64,000 nucleotides of DNA, from NCBI GenBank assembly GCA_965224275.1, contig CBDCYR010000009.1:418275-482274 (forward strand), given 5' to 3'. Source of the DNA: CAUZWH01 sp965224275. Its GTDB lineage: Bacteria; Pseudomonadota; Alphaproteobacteria; SHVV01. The notes beneath the pieces were generated by a model that saw only the letters and a list, made by a program, of their open reading frames with translations, made no database searches and was not told the origin of the DNA. Shown piece by piece: positions 8,036 through 17,234 of the stretch (position 1 is its first letter; every line of letters starts with the position of its first letter). A program made the translations under genes and the position numbers.

Positions 8036-8884
8036 ATGAAGTTTTCGAGTACCGATACCTATATTGCAACCGAGGAGTTGATGGTTGCCGTCAACGCGGC
8101 GATTACGCTGCGGCGGCCGCTGCTGGTTAAAGGTGAGCCCGGCACGGGCAAGACGATGTTGGCGGTTGAGGTAGCCAATTCGGTCGGTGCGCCGCTGCTC
8201 GAGTGGCACATCAAGTCAACCACCAAAGCGCAACACGGCCTCTACGAGTATGACGCCGTATCGCGGCTGCGCGATTCACAGCTGGGCGACGAACGCGTCG
8301 CCGACATTCGCAATTACATCAAGCGCGGGATGCTGTGGGAGGCGTTTGACAGCGCCGAGGTGCCGGTACTGCTGATCGATGAAATCGACAAAGCCGATAT
8401 CGAGTTTCCCAACGACCTGCTGCGCGAGCTCGATCGTATGGAGTTTTATATTTACGAGACCAAGGAAACCATACGCGCCACCCAGCGGCCGATCGTGATC
8501 ATCACGTCAAACAACGAGAAGGAGCTGCCCGACGCTTTCCTGCGGCGCTGCTTCTTCCACTACATTCGTTTTCCCGAGCGCGACACCATGGCGGAGATCA
8601 TCGACGTTCATTTTCCCGATCTACAAGGCAAGTTGGTCAACGAAGCCCTCAATCTTTTTTACGAGATTCGCGACGTGCCCGGGATGAAGAAAAAGCCGTC
8701 GACCTCGGAGCTGCTCGATTGGCTCAAGCTTCTGATGGTCGACGATATCCCGCCTGAAGCGCTGCGATCGAAAGACATGAAGACGTTGATCCCACCGCTG
8801 CACGGCGCCCTGTTGAAGAACGAACACGACGTTCATTTATTCGAGCGTTTGGCGTTCCTCAATCGCGGCGAAGGGCGCAACTGA
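8036..8884 (+). CDS. MoxR-type AAA+ ATPase
   Basis: A 282-residue AAA+ ATPase. Walker A is GEPGTGKT (33-40), Walker B is LLIDEID (112-118), and sensor-1-like TSNNEKELPDAFLRRC follows. MoxR proteins act as chaperones that mature or insert cofactors in partner enzymes together with a VWA protein. That partner is encoded 12 bases downstream. The client enzyme is not evident: no metallo-oxidoreductase gene is adjacent, although a molybdopterin enzyme is encoded 22 kb away. Confidence 0.92.
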   Translation: MKFSSTDTYIATEELMVAVNAAITLRRPLLVKGEPGTGKTMLAVEVANSVGAPLLEWHIKSTTKAQHGLYEYDAVSRLRDSQLGDERVADIRNYIKRGMLWEAFDSAEVPVLLIDEIDKADIEFPNDLLRELDRMEFYIYETKETIRATQRPIVIITSNNEKELPDAFLRRCFFHYIRFPERDTMAEIIDVHFPDLQGKLVNEALNLFYEIRDVPGMKKKPSTSELLDWLKLLMVDDIPPEALRSKDMKTLIPPLHGALLKNEHDVHLFERLAFLNRGEGRN

Positions 8885-8896
8885 GGCAAGCAGGCG

Positions 8897-10075
8897 ATGT
8901 TCTTCAATCTCTTTACCGAGCTGCGCAAGGCCAAGGTGCCGGTGAGCCTCAAAGAATATCTCGCGCTGATGGAGGCGATGGATGCCAAGATCGGCGCCTA
9001 CAATGTCGACAATTTCTACTACCTCAGCCGCGCCGTATTGGTGAAAGACGAGCGCAATCTCGACAAGTTCGACCGGGTGTTCGGCCACGTGTTCAAAGGG
9101 CTGGAATCCAGCGTCGACGAAATTGAAGTCGAAATTCCCGAGGCGTGGCTGGAGAAATTGATGGACCGCTATCTCACGGCAGAGGAGAAAGCGGAGGTCG
9201 AAGCGCTTGGCGGCTGGGAAAAACTGATGGAGACGTTGCGCGAACGATTGGCCGAGCAAGACGATCGCCACCAAGGCGGTAGCAAATGGATCGGGACCAG
9301 CGGCACCTCGCCATTCGGTGCCTATGGCTATAATCCCGAAGGAGTCCGGATTGGCCAGAACGGCAATGCGAACTTTCGCGCGGTCAAGGTGTGGGATCGT
9401 CGTGAGTTCAAGAACCTTGATGATTCGATTGTCATTGGCACCCGCAATATTAAGATGGCGCTACGGAAAATCCGGCAGTTCGCCCGCGACGGCGCCGATC
9501 TCGAGTTGGATCTGCCCGATACCGTCCGCTCGACCGCCGATAATGGCGGCTACCTCGATATCAAGATGGTGCCGGAACGCCACAATGCGGTGAAGGTGCT
9601 TCTGTTGCTCGATATCGGCGGATCAATGACGGTGCATACGCGTACCTGTGAGGAGCTCTTCTCTGCCGCGCACACCGAGTTCAAGCACCTCGAATATTTC
9701 TACTTCCACAATTGCCCGTATGAGGAGGTGTGGCGGGAAAACCGGCGGCGACGCAGCGGCACACTGGATACGACCGACCTGCTCAACACCTATGGATCCG
9801 ACTACAAGCTGATCCTGGTGGGCGATGCGACGATGAGCCCCTATGAGATCACCGTGCCCGGCGGCAGCGTCGAACATTGGAACGCCGAAGCCGGCGCGGT
9901 GTGGATGCAGCGCCTGCTCGATACCTACCCACATGCGGTTTGGCTCAATCCCACCGACGAACGCTATTGGCAGGCGACGCCATCGATCCAGGTGGTGCGC
10001 CAGCTGATGGCCGATCGCATGTATCCCCTCACACTCGATGGCCTTGAGCGCGCAACGCGCGAGCTGCGGCGCTAA
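8897..10075 (+). CDS. VWA domain protein (CoxE-like), partner of MoxR ATPase
   Basis: A 392-residue protein whose C-terminal half is a von Willebrand A domain. The MIDAS motif is DIGGS (239-243), and a MIDAS Asp/Thr region follows. The N-terminal part is an alpha-helical extension typical of CoxE/YehP-like VWA proteins. It follows the MoxR gene in the same operon, and the pair is a known module for metal or cofactor insertion and complex remodelling. No signal peptide or membrane segment is seen, so it is cytoplasmic. Confidence 0.9.
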   Translation: MFFNLFTELRKAKVPVSLKEYLALMEAMDAKIGAYNVDNFYYLSRAVLVKDERNLDKFDRVFGHVFKGLESSVDEIEVEIPEAWLEKLMDRYLTAEEKAEVEALGGWEKLMETLRERLAEQDDRHQGGSKWIGTSGTSPFGAYGYNPEGVRIGQNGNANFRAVKVWDRREFKNLDDSIVIGTRNIKMALRKIRQFARDGADLELDLPDTVRSTADNGGYLDIKMVPERHNAVKVLLLLDIGGSMTVHTRTCEELFSAAHTEFKHLEYFYFHNCPYEEVWRENRRRRSGTLDTTDLLNTYGSDYKLILVGDATMSPYEITVPGGSVEHWNAEAGAVWMQRLLDTYPHAVWLNPTDERYWQATPSIQVVRQLMADRMYPLTLDGLERATRELRR

Positions 10076-10091
10076 CCGATCCGACAAAGAC

Positions 10092-11018
10092 ATGGCCGGC
10101 TCCCACTTCTTCGCCCAAGGATGCGCCTTCGTCGACAACGTGTTTGTTCCGGCCGAAGCAGCGCGGCTGCCGATTTTCGATTGGGGATTCCTACACGGCG
10201 ACGCGACCTATGATGTCGTGCATGTGTGGAACGGCGCCTTCTTTCGGTACGAGGATCATCTCGATCGATTTTTTCGGAGTTGCCAAGCGCTTCACCTGAA
10301 GCCGCCGATCGATCGTGAGCGGATTACCCATGTGCTGGCCGAATGCGTCAGCCGCAGCGATCTTAAAGATGCTTATGTCGAGATGATCTGCACCCGCGGT
10401 ATCCCCAAGCGTGGCAGCCGCGACCCGCGAGATTGCGCAAACCGTTTTTATGCCTTTGCGGTTCCCTTCGTGTGGGTCGCCAACGAAGAACAGCGGACCC
10501 GCGGACTCAAGCTGATCGTGAGTTCAGTGCAGCGGATTGCACCGGAATCGGTCGACCCCGTCGTCAAGAACTACCATTGGCTCGATTTCACGCGCGGCTT
10601 GTTTGAGGCGTATGACCGAGGTGGCGAGACTGTGGCGCTGGTCGACCGCGAAGGCAACGTATCGGAAGGGCCCGGTTTCAATATTTTTGCAATCCGCGAC
10701 GGCGCCATCCTGACACCCGGGCACGGCACCCTCGAAGGCATCACCCGCAAGACGGTGATCGAGCTGTGCGATGAGATCGACATCGCGTGCCGCGGCGACA
10801 CGGTTAGCGCCGATACGCTGCGAGGTGCCAACGAGGTTTTCATCTCGTCAACGGCGGGCGGGATTATGCCGGTGACGGAAGTGGATGGTGCGCCGATCGG
10901 CGACGGTAAACCGGGCCCAATCACCAACCGGTTGCGCGATCTCTACTGGTCCAAGAAAGAAGCGGGCTGGCACGCGACCCCGGTTGAGTACCGTCACGTG
11001 CCGCAAGCGTCGGGTTAG
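10092..11018 (+). CDS. Class IV PLP-dependent aminotransferase
   Basis: A 308-residue fold-type IV transaminase (branched-chain, D-amino acid or R-amine type). The PLP lysine is K159 in DPVVKNYHW. The glutamate-bearing segment NVSEGPGFNIF and the phosphate-binding region TLEGITRKTVIEL are present. The ATG at 10092 begins the conserved domain cleanly, and in-frame upstream codons only overlap the end of the VWA gene. It starts 16 bases after that gene and may be co-transcribed. Substrate preference cannot be read from the sequence. Confidence 0.88.
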   Translation: MAGSHFFAQGCAFVDNVFVPAEAARLPIFDWGFLHGDATYDVVHVWNGAFFRYEDHLDRFFRSCQALHLKPPIDRERITHVLAECVSRSDLKDAYVEMICTRGIPKRGSRDPRDCANRFYAFAVPFVWVANEEQRTRGLKLIVSSVQRIAPESVDPVVKNYHWLDFTRGLFEAYDRGGETVALVDREGNVSEGPGFNIFAIRDGAILTPGHGTLEGITRKTVIELCDEIDIACRGDTVSADTLRGANEVFISSTAGGIMPVTEVDGAPIGDGKPGPITNRLRDLYWSKKEAGWHATPVEYRHVPQASG

Positions 11019-11125
11019 CGACCAAAGTAACACCTAACACCGTCCCATTATTGCCCACCGTGACCTAACGCCAGTCACATTGGCCGCATTGCCAGCTTGA
11101 AGGCTCGATCCTGGAGCCAATAGGA

Positions 11126-12565
11126 TTAGAAGTTGCCATAAGGCAGGGAGGGAGGCGCCACCTCATCGGCGCTGCGTCCAGCCCAGTCCAACCCCGGGAT
11201 ATTGGCCAGCGCGCGTTGCTGCGCGGCGTCGAGGGCTTCGGCGGCAGCCGCATAGTCGATCGTTTGGACGCGGCCGTCGGCGACGACCTGGTCGCCGTCG
11301 ACAAAGACGTCGCGGATAGCCCGATCGGCAGCCGAGTAGACCAGCGAACGCAGCGGGTCGCGGGTCGGGCGCATCATCGGATGGGTGACGTCGATCAACA
11401 CCAGATCGGCCTTGGCACCAACCACGAGCCGCCCAAGATCGTCACGACCCAGTGCCTGCGCGCCGCCGGTGGTCGCTGCAGCGAATATATCCGAGGCATA
11501 GGTCTCCCACGGGTTTTCCGCGACCACGCGCGCGACATAGGCAGCCAGACGCATTTCGTCGACCATGTTGTGGGGATAGACATCGGTGCCGATCCCCATG
11601 CTGACGCCGGCCTGGCGGTAACTGCCGAAATCGCGGAGCGAAATGCCGCGCCGGGCAAACACGGTTGGACAATGGGCGACGCTGGTGCCGGTTTCGGCGA
11701 GGCGCGTGAGATCGCCGGTTTTAGGCCAGCGCGTCCAGGGGTGGTGATCGAGAAAGATTCCATGGCCGATGATGGTGTGATCACCGAGCAGATCGAGTTG
11801 ATCGAGCCATTGAATCGGCGTTGTGCCATGACGGCGGGTCATCTCGTGGAACTCGGCCAGGCTTTGCCCGGCGTGGATGTGGATGCGGATACCGCGCTCG
11901 TTGGCGGCGGCGAGGCTGTCGCGAAGCAGCGCTTCGGAGCAGGTGTCGACCTGCGACGGGCTGAGCATGCCGAACAGGCGGCCGCATTCATGCTGCTCGG
12001 CGCGGGCTACCAGGCCGAGGGCGGTTTCCAAGCCCTGCCTACCAGCAGCCTCGTCCCACTCATATTCGACGGCATGGCCATTGCGCGTAAACCAACGGGC
12101 CGAGCGGTACATCGGGGCGATGCAGGCGCGAATGCCGCTTTCGGCAAGCAGATCGAGCCACGTCTCGCTGGGCACGGAAAGATCACAAATCGTCGTGACA
12201 CCGCTGAGCAGTAGTTCGCTCAGGGCGACCCGATAACAGGCCGGCGTGCCCTCGGCATCGGGACCAAGGATCGGCAAGTGCTCGTAGAGCGAGGTGTTGT
12301 AAAGGTGGGGACTGCCGATCTCGTCCCACATTCCCTTGTTCATCGGCTCCGAGAAGGGATGACAGTGAAGGTTGACCAGGCCGGGCATGACGAGGAGCCC
12401 GGCACCGTCGATTTCACGCTCAGCAGTACCGACGAAGTCGCGCCCGACATGGACAATTTGGTTGCCGGTGAAGGCGATGTCGGCGTTGGTCAGGTAGACG
12501 TGATGGCGCTCGATAGTATTCCAAGCGATGGCGTAATCGGCGTTGCGGATGAGCGTGGTCGTCAT
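11126..12565 (-). CDS. Amidohydrolase family protein (deaminase / chlorohydrolase-like)
   Basis: A 479-residue metallohydrolase of the TrzN/AtzA/SsnA branch. Metal ligands are seen in LVNLHCHPF, IRIHIHAGQS and GHGIFLDHH, with the late Asp in MGIGTDVYPHN. The N-terminal and C-terminal strands form the usual beta-sandwich with motifs NADYAIAW and FVDGDQVVADG. These enzymes deaminate or dechlorinate heterocycles and nucleobase analogues in the cytoplasm. A weak ribosome site (gaggc) precedes the ATG. It is convergent with the aminotransferase gene and stands alone. Confidence 0.88.
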   Translation of the reverse strand: MTTTLIRNADYAIAWNTIERHHVYLTNADIAFTGNQIVHVGRDFVGTAEREIDGAGLLVMPGLVNLHCHPFSEPMNKGMWDEIGSPHLYNTSLYEHLPILGPDAEGTPACYRVALSELLLSGVTTICDLSVPSETWLDLLAESGIRACIAPMYRSARWFTRNGHAVEYEWDEAAGRQGLETALGLVARAEQHECGRLFGMLSPSQVDTCSEALLRDSLAAANERGIRIHIHAGQSLAEFHEMTRRHGTTPIQWLDQLDLLGDHTIIGHGIFLDHHPWTRWPKTGDLTRLAETGTSVAHCPTVFARRGISLRDFGSYRQAGVSMGIGTDVYPHNMVDEMRLAAYVARVVAENPWETYASDIFAAATTGGAQALGRDDLGRLVVGAKADLVLIDVTHPMMRPTRDPLRSLVYSAADRAIRDVFVDGDQVVADGRVQTIDYAAAAEALDAAQQRALANIPGLDWAGRSADEVAPPSLPYGNF

Positions 12566-12706
12566 AGTGCCTCGCGCGGATCGGGTCGGTTCGCGCGCAT
12601 TCTACGCATTTTGCGTTGAATCGGATGGCCCTTCCAACTCAAGTACATCGCTCGCGCAGCCCTCGGTTATCGATCTCGGATCAGCGCCAGGGTGGTGAAA
12701 ACGCGG

Positions 12707-13027
12707 TCAAACGGCTGCGCGCTTTGTTGACACGCAACGGTAGACGATACCCTCAGGCTGGACCCAGATATCTGTACCAATGACGCAGTCGGCGCCTCTA
12801 GGCAGCGCGGGAGGAAGACTGTTCAGCGCTTCCTCGCAATTTCGATGGAAGTGCTAATCACGCTTCTTAGTCGACGAGCTCCGGCGGCTGTCGCCACTGT
12901 TCGCTTTCTTACACTTAGCCTCTTGTTTGTGCGGCTTCGACAGCGTATCCAGCAACTTCTTTACCATCGCCTGGAACTTGAGGTCTTTTTTTGGATCGCT
13001 CAACTTAGCGTTCACTTCCACCACCAC
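12707..13027 (-). pseudogene. Small Lys-rich ORF interrupted by one in-frame TAG
   Basis: On the minus strand a frame from a GTG at 13027 encodes VEVNAKLSDPKKDLKFQAM and a Lys/Ser-rich tail ending TKKRD, then TAG (12854-12856). The same frame resumes for 48 codons (ALNSLPPALPRGADCVIG, later IWVQPEGIVYRC) to a TGA at 12707. The second part has no ATG, GTG or TTG start. A nonsense mutation in one gene, or two unrelated pieces, are both possible. It lies in an AT-rich stretch, divergent from the ORF at 13137. I recognise no family. Confidence 0.35.
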
Positions 13028-13136
13028 ACCATATTTTGTGCCTTGTAATATTCAGATATCAAAATATAGACAAAGAGAAATAAAGACTCGATCTTCCCAA
13101 ATAGATGAAAATAATACGGCAAACTATACAAATTGA

Positions 13137-13607
13137 ATGGGTCTGGCCGTGGTTACTAAAACACGCGCACATCTACCGCATGCCTTTGCACATGATCCTG
13201 CCAATGTTTGGGAAGAGCAGCTCCACGACATATGGATTGGGGCCACTGAGCGTGCGCGAGTGGGCCGCATCCCGAACCTGCTGGCAAAGGCGATCGGCGC
13301 TAGAACCACCATCGTCTATTTAAGTAAAACTAACGCCGCGAAAATTCGGGGCAAGCATAGCGTCATTAAGTTTCCGGAACTCCGTGCGCTCGCTACGGCA
13401 TTCCAAGAAGAGGCTGTTGCACGAGAGGGTCAGCTACACCTTGCTTTTTGGTTTCAAAGCCCCGTTTACAAAACCCGTACAATCAAATCCGTAATTAAGG
13501 CGACCAGCGACGGAACCGAAATCTACCTCAAGACTATGCATGTTATCGCCAGGCATCGCCTGAAAGCTCTTAGAGCAAAGACGATGGTGCTTCGGGAGAA
13601 GAGGTAA
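13137..13607 (+). CDS. Possible PBECR-type (barnase/RelE-like) nuclease, low certainty
   Basis: A 156-residue protein of unusual composition for this window. The C-terminal 100 residues show a pattern I associate with phage-derived barnase/EndoU/colicin/RelE-like nucleases: IVYLSKTNAAKI, KHSVIKFPEL, a basic strand region, then KATSDGTEIYLKTMH and Arg/Lys-rich helices. The start is uncertain (ATG 13137 or GTG 13149) and no ribosome site is visible. A hairpin follows at 13615. The AT-rich surroundings and adjacent broken genes suggest horizontal origin. A toxin function is inference only. Confidence 0.5.
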   Translation: MGLAVVTKTRAHLPHAFAHDPANVWEEQLHDIWIGATERARVGRIPNLLAKAIGARTTIVYLSKTNAAKIRGKHSVIKFPELRALATAFQEEAVAREGQLHLAFWFQSPVYKTRTIKSVIKATSDGTEIYLKTMHVIARHRLKALRAKTMVLREKR

Positions 13608-13614
13608 ACGCGCG

Positions 13615-13640
13615 AGAGGGCGCCAGTTTCGGCGCCCTCT
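13615..13640 (+). terminator. Stem-loop downstream of the 13137 ORF
   Basis: Perfect 10-base arms agagggcgcc / ggcgccctct enclose a 6-base loop, 7 bases after the stop codon. No T-run follows, so it may act as a weak terminator or an mRNA end stabiliser. Confidence 0.6.
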
Positions 13641-14046
13641 CTAATGTGGTGTGGGGCTCGCTACCCTCCACAAATCCCCGCCTCCGAAAAGCGGGTCACG
13701 GCCGCGAGATTCACCGTGTCAACCACATCCGCACGCTGGCCTGTTTGATGTTGCGAAACAAGCAGCGATTTTCTCTTTCCACAGAGTTGTCCCAAAGAAA
13801 AGACTAACGCTCCACATATCCCCGCAATCCACGGCTTCTCAGGGTGGGGATAAAAGAAGCACCGACCTGTTACGCATTTATCTCATAAGATAATATATTA
13901 TCCTTTTTTTTAATTTCACACTAGGTAATTAATTATCTGGACGAGCATGTATCGCGTATCTCTAATCCGGCCCGGCTCGCCCGGGGGAGGCGGGTATGTT
14001 GCGTATCGGCATCGATTCAAGGCAGAAATGCGGAAAAATGAGATGG
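13641..14046. other. AT-rich non-coding stretch with small repeats
   Basis: No convincing gene. It contains two near-identical 16-mers, ctccacaaatccccgc (13666-13681) and ctccacatatccccgc (13810-13825). An AT-rich block near 13885-13940 includes the perfect palindrome gataatatattatc. One 80-codon open frame (13651-13893) has no recognisable features and is left out. Confidence 0.5.
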
Positions 14047-14622
14047 TTAGTGAAAATCACGCGACGGGAAAATGCGCTGCGCTGTGAGTCGCTTGTTTGT
14101 CGTGCGCGAGTCGGGGCCGGAACCGGTGCGGGCTTCGTCGCCGGGCGTCGCCGGGACATCGAGCTTGAGATGATCGTTGTTGAAATTGCCGCCGGTCGCC
14201 AGCGGCCGCGTCGAATACCCGATCGCCGGCATCGGCCGGGCAAACCGGGTATCGAAGCCCTTAAGCGATAGATCGCGGCGGCCAAGATCGATCAGACGGT
14301 CGGTCATATCGATCAGCCGCGCGGCGATGACGTGGATGACCAAGCCTTCCTTCTCCACCTTGCCGGCAACCGACAACAAGCGGGAACGCAACACCACCTT
14401 GCGGTTGCGTTTGAACATCTTGGGCCACACCACGATGTTGGCGACGCCGGTTTCATCTTCGAGCGTCATGAAGATCACGCCGCTTGCGGTGCCTGGCCGC
14501 TGGCGCCCGATCACCAATCCCGCCACGCGGACAAAGCTGCCCACTTTAATGCGAGCAAGTTCCTCGGCCCGGATATGGCGCATTGAACGAAGCCGCTCCA
14601 CGGCAGTTTTTGCTTCAGACAT
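14047..14622 (-). pseudogene. dnaE2: 3' remnant of error-prone DNA polymerase dnaE2
   Basis: The frame encodes only the C-terminal OB-fold end of DnaE2: VRVAGLVIGRQRPGTASGV, then FMTLEDETGVANIVVWP, and the characteristic terminal SRDFH. Full-length DnaE2 is over 1000 residues, so about 80 percent is missing, including the polymerase core. The break lies near 14622-14640, next to the IS91-type element, which probably removed or displaced the 5' part. No imuA/imuB partner is in the window. A residual ATG at 14622 exists but a functional product is unlikely. Confidence 0.85.
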
Positions 14623-14809
14623 TGAGCCTTCCTCCTAATGTGCAGCGCTTGTTTCCGGGTGTTGGAGTGCCGGATTTGTGTCGGATCCCGGGTGCCGGTT
14701 CCGCAATCTAAGAGCCTACCTGTTTTCTGGTTTCCCACGGTTAGCATCGACCCCACTGATGGCCAGCCCCGGATTGTCCGGTGGAGCGCCGTTCAGGCCA
14801 GGGAGATCG

Positions 14810-15685
14810 ATGATGAAAACCACCGACACGACATACGTATCGCCTCTTCGAGGGCGGATGATGGAACAGATGGGCATAGCCGGTCTGGCCGATAGCACAC
14901 AGGCCATGTATCTGCGCGAGATCGAGACCCTCAACAAACATTACAACAAGCCGCCGGACCGGCTTGACGCCGAGGAGGTCCGCAGCTGGCTGCTGGCGAG
15001 GATCGAGCGCGGTCTCGACCCGAACACGACCAATGTAAGCCTCGGTGCGCTCAGGTTCCTGTATCGCGACACACTGCGCCGTCCCGAGATGGTCGACGGG
15101 CTCCGTTACCGCAAGAGGCCCCGCAAACTGCCCCGGTCAATGGCGGAGAAGGAGGTCGAGCGCTTGATCCTCGCCATCTCCGACCTCCGTTATCGGGCCG
15201 CGACGGTTCTTGCCTATGGCGCCGGTCTCCGCATCTCGGAAACTGTTGAGGTGCAACTCATCGACATCAAGTCGGACAAACGGCTTCTGCACATCCGTTC
15301 CGGCAAGGGCGGCGCCGAGCGCATGGCGCCGCTTCCCGACGGGCTCGTCGAATACCTGCGGCGTTACTGCAAGAACCTCTTTCCACGACCGGTCACGTGG
15401 CTGTTCTACGGTGAGTCGCCGGAGGTGCCTCTCAAGATCGATACCCTGCGTGTTGCCTTTAAGAAGGCCTGCCGCAAGGCCGGCGTCGACGGCTGCCATA
15501 CCTTCCATAGCTTGAGGCATTCGGCCGCCACCCACTGGCATGAGCGTGGCGGCAACATCGATGTCATCCAGGATGTCCTGGGTCACCGGAATGCCGACAC
15601 GACGCGCGGCTACGCCCGCGCCACCGGCAAGATGTTCGAGACCCTCGACCATCCGCTCTCGGGCTTCGACCTGATCGACGCCTGA
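14810..15685 (+). CDS. Tyrosine recombinase / integrase of the IS91-type element
   Basis: A 291-residue site-specific recombinase. The N-terminal SAM-like core-binding domain (LADSTQAMYLREIETL) precedes the catalytic domain, which has the first Arg in GAGLRISE, the HxxR box in HSLRHSAATH, the late His in LGHRNADTT and the nucleophilic Tyr in RGYARATG. The start at 14810 is chosen for its agggaga ribosome site 3-4 bases upstream; the open frame extends further 5' without support. It lies directly before the transposase gene and probably acts with it. Confidence 0.88.
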   Translation: MMKTTDTTYVSPLRGRMMEQMGIAGLADSTQAMYLREIETLNKHYNKPPDRLDAEEVRSWLLARIERGLDPNTTNVSLGALRFLYRDTLRRPEMVDGLRYRKRPRKLPRSMAEKEVERLILAISDLRYRAATVLAYGAGLRISETVEVQLIDIKSDKRLLHIRSGKGGAERMAPLPDGLVEYLRRYCKNLFPRPVTWLFYGESPEVPLKIDTLRVAFKKACRKAGVDGCHTFHSLRHSAATHWHERGGNIDVIQDVLGHRNADTTRGYARATGKMFETLDHPLSGFDLIDA

Positions 15686-15691
15686 GGCGCC

Positions 15692-16939
15692 GTGAAGCGC
15701 AAAGACGCCGGCGTGGCTGATATTTTCCGCCGCGCCGGCGCAGATTACCGGCGGCGCCTGGCCGGCCAGCTTGACGCCGGACGCCTCAAGGTCATGGCCG
15801 CGATCGAGTCCTGCCGGACGTCCGTACTCGGTGGCCACATGTATCAATGCGACGGCTGCAGGCGCGAGCATCCGCTCTACAACTCGTGCCGCAACCGCCA
15901 CTGCCCGTCCTGCCAGGGGCTTGCCGCAAGGCAATGGCTGGAGGCGCGCGCCGCCGATATCCTGCCGGTGCCGTACTTCCACGTTGTATTTTCGTTGCCC
16001 AAAGAAGTCAGCGGGATCGCCTTTTGCAACCGCAAGGTCGTGTTCAACATCCTGTTTCGCACCGCCGCCGAGACCCTGCGCACCATCGCCGAGGACGACC
16101 GTCACGGTGGACTGCGTATCGGCGGCACCGCGGTCCTCCACACTTGGGACCAGAAGCTCGGCTTCCATCCGCATCTGCATATCGTCGTGCCTAACGCCGG
16201 CTTCGATGTCGCAACCGGCCAATGGAAGACCGGAAGCGGCACCTTCCTGGCCCCGGTCAAGGTCCTCGCCAGCCTGTTCCGGCGCCGCTTCCTTGAGGAG
16301 CTCACCCGCGCCCATGCACGCGGGAAAATCGAATTTCATGGCGGCATCGCCCATCTCGCCAATCCCGGAGAGTTCCACGCCACCCTCGTGGCCGCCCGCG
16401 GCAAGAACTGGATCGTCTACGCCAAACGACCCTTTCGCGATGCCGAACAGGTCTTCCGCTATCTCTCCCGATACACGCACAGAATTGCCATCGGCGACAG
16501 CCGCATCATCGCCTGCGATGGACAGAACGTCTCCTTCCGTTGCCGCAAGCCGACCAGTCCGGGGCAAAGGAAACCCCGCTACGGCACGGCCACCATCACC
16601 GCCGACGAGTTCATCCGCCGGTTCCTGTTGCATGTCCTGCCAAACGGACTGCATCGCATCCGCCACTTCGGAATCCTTGCCAATGGAAGCCGTGCCAAGA
16701 CCCTCGAAGTCGCGCGCGAGGCGCTGGGTGTAAACGGCCTCCAGGCGCATACAGCCGTAACCCATGACGGCGAGGAGGACGACCACCGCAATAGCGGCCT
16801 GGAGACCGGGATCGCGCCCGTTCCCTGCCCGCACTGTGGCGGCGAATTGCGGAAAATCCGGGAAATCTCCCGCCGGTACGATCCGTTCTCTTCACGAGAC
16901 CCTCCCCCCGCTCAACCGGCGCAGGACGCGAAACCATGA
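15692..16939 (+). CDS. IS91-family transposase (HUH endonuclease)
   Basis: A 415-residue rolling-circle transposase. An N-terminal zinc-binding region has CDGC, then CRNRHCPSCQ (about residues 53-75). The HUH motif is HPHLHIVV and the catalytic tyrosines lie in YLSRYTHR. A CPHCGG zinc-like motif sits near the C terminus. The start is GTG at 15692, six bases after the recombinase stop. A long antisense open frame over it is a shadow. The protein seems intact. Confidence 0.92.
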   Translation: MKRKDAGVADIFRRAGADYRRRLAGQLDAGRLKVMAAIESCRTSVLGGHMYQCDGCRREHPLYNSCRNRHCPSCQGLAARQWLEARAADILPVPYFHVVFSLPKEVSGIAFCNRKVVFNILFRTAAETLRTIAEDDRHGGLRIGGTAVLHTWDQKLGFHPHLHIVVPNAGFDVATGQWKTGSGTFLAPVKVLASLFRRRFLEELTRAHARGKIEFHGGIAHLANPGEFHATLVAARGKNWIVYAKRPFRDAEQVFRYLSRYTHRIAIGDSRIIACDGQNVSFRCRKPTSPGQRKPRYGTATITADEFIRRFLLHVLPNGLHRIRHFGILANGSRAKTLEVAREALGVNGLQAHTAVTHDGEEDDHRNSGLETGIAPVPCPHCGGELRKIREISRRYDPFSSRDPPPAQPAQDAKP

Positions 16940-17201
16940 AACATCGGATCCCATCCGGATCGGCAAACGTCGTCATCGCGTCGGCGAACCGGTCGGCGTG
17001 CGCTCAATTACGAACACAAGGCAATCGCCAACGAAAAGTGTCTCTACCGTCGGCAATCAGCTGTCGAAAAAATATAAATGCTGGTCGGAAGCCTCGTCTC
17101 ACGCGTCCCAACGATAGTGACCACCCGCCCCGGCGCAGGCATCAACGCACTTTCCACATAGGCTGACACCTACACTCGCGGCCCACGGCCTCGTTCAAAC
17201 A
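16940..17201. other. Gap after the IS91 transposase: element end and scar
   Basis: No gene is supported. The first part probably holds the element's terminal sequence; the rest has no recognisable coding content and ends at the hairpin preceding the truncated regulator. Confidence 0.4.
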
Positions 17202-17233
17202 GCTTAGGCAGATTCTGCCGAATCTGCCTAAGC
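17202..17233. repeat. Perfect 14-base inverted repeat at the broken 5' end of the regulator
   Basis: Arms gcttaggcagattc and gaatctgcctaagc enclose the loop tgcc. It lies exactly where homology to the XRE-family regulator begins, replacing the expected N-terminal codons. Confidence 0.75.
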
Positions 17234-17234
17234 C

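Larger units (their letters stand above)
14640..16960 (+). mobile_element. IS91-type rolling-circle element with accessory tyrosine recombinase (ends approximate)
   Basis: Two genes, a tyrosine recombinase and an IS91-family HUH transposase, are 6 bases apart on the plus strand, a known arrangement for some IS91 elements. I could not define the termini. The dnaE2 remnant limits the left side and the truncated regulator (from about 17235) limits the right. Hairpin-prone sequence (cggatcccatccggatcgg) just after the transposase stop may belong to the origin end. Confidence 0.75.

Noticed and set aside
11216..12214. 332-codon plus-strand frame over the amidohydrolase gene
   Set aside because: Antisense shadow; no recognisable motifs.
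13651..13893. 80-codon plus-strand frame after the 13137 gene
   Set aside because: Pro/Ser-rich, no ribosome site, overlaps repeated non-coding sequence.
15137..16834. 565-codon minus-strand frame antisense to the integrase and IS91 transposase
   Set aside because: A codon-bias shadow of the two real genes; no family features.
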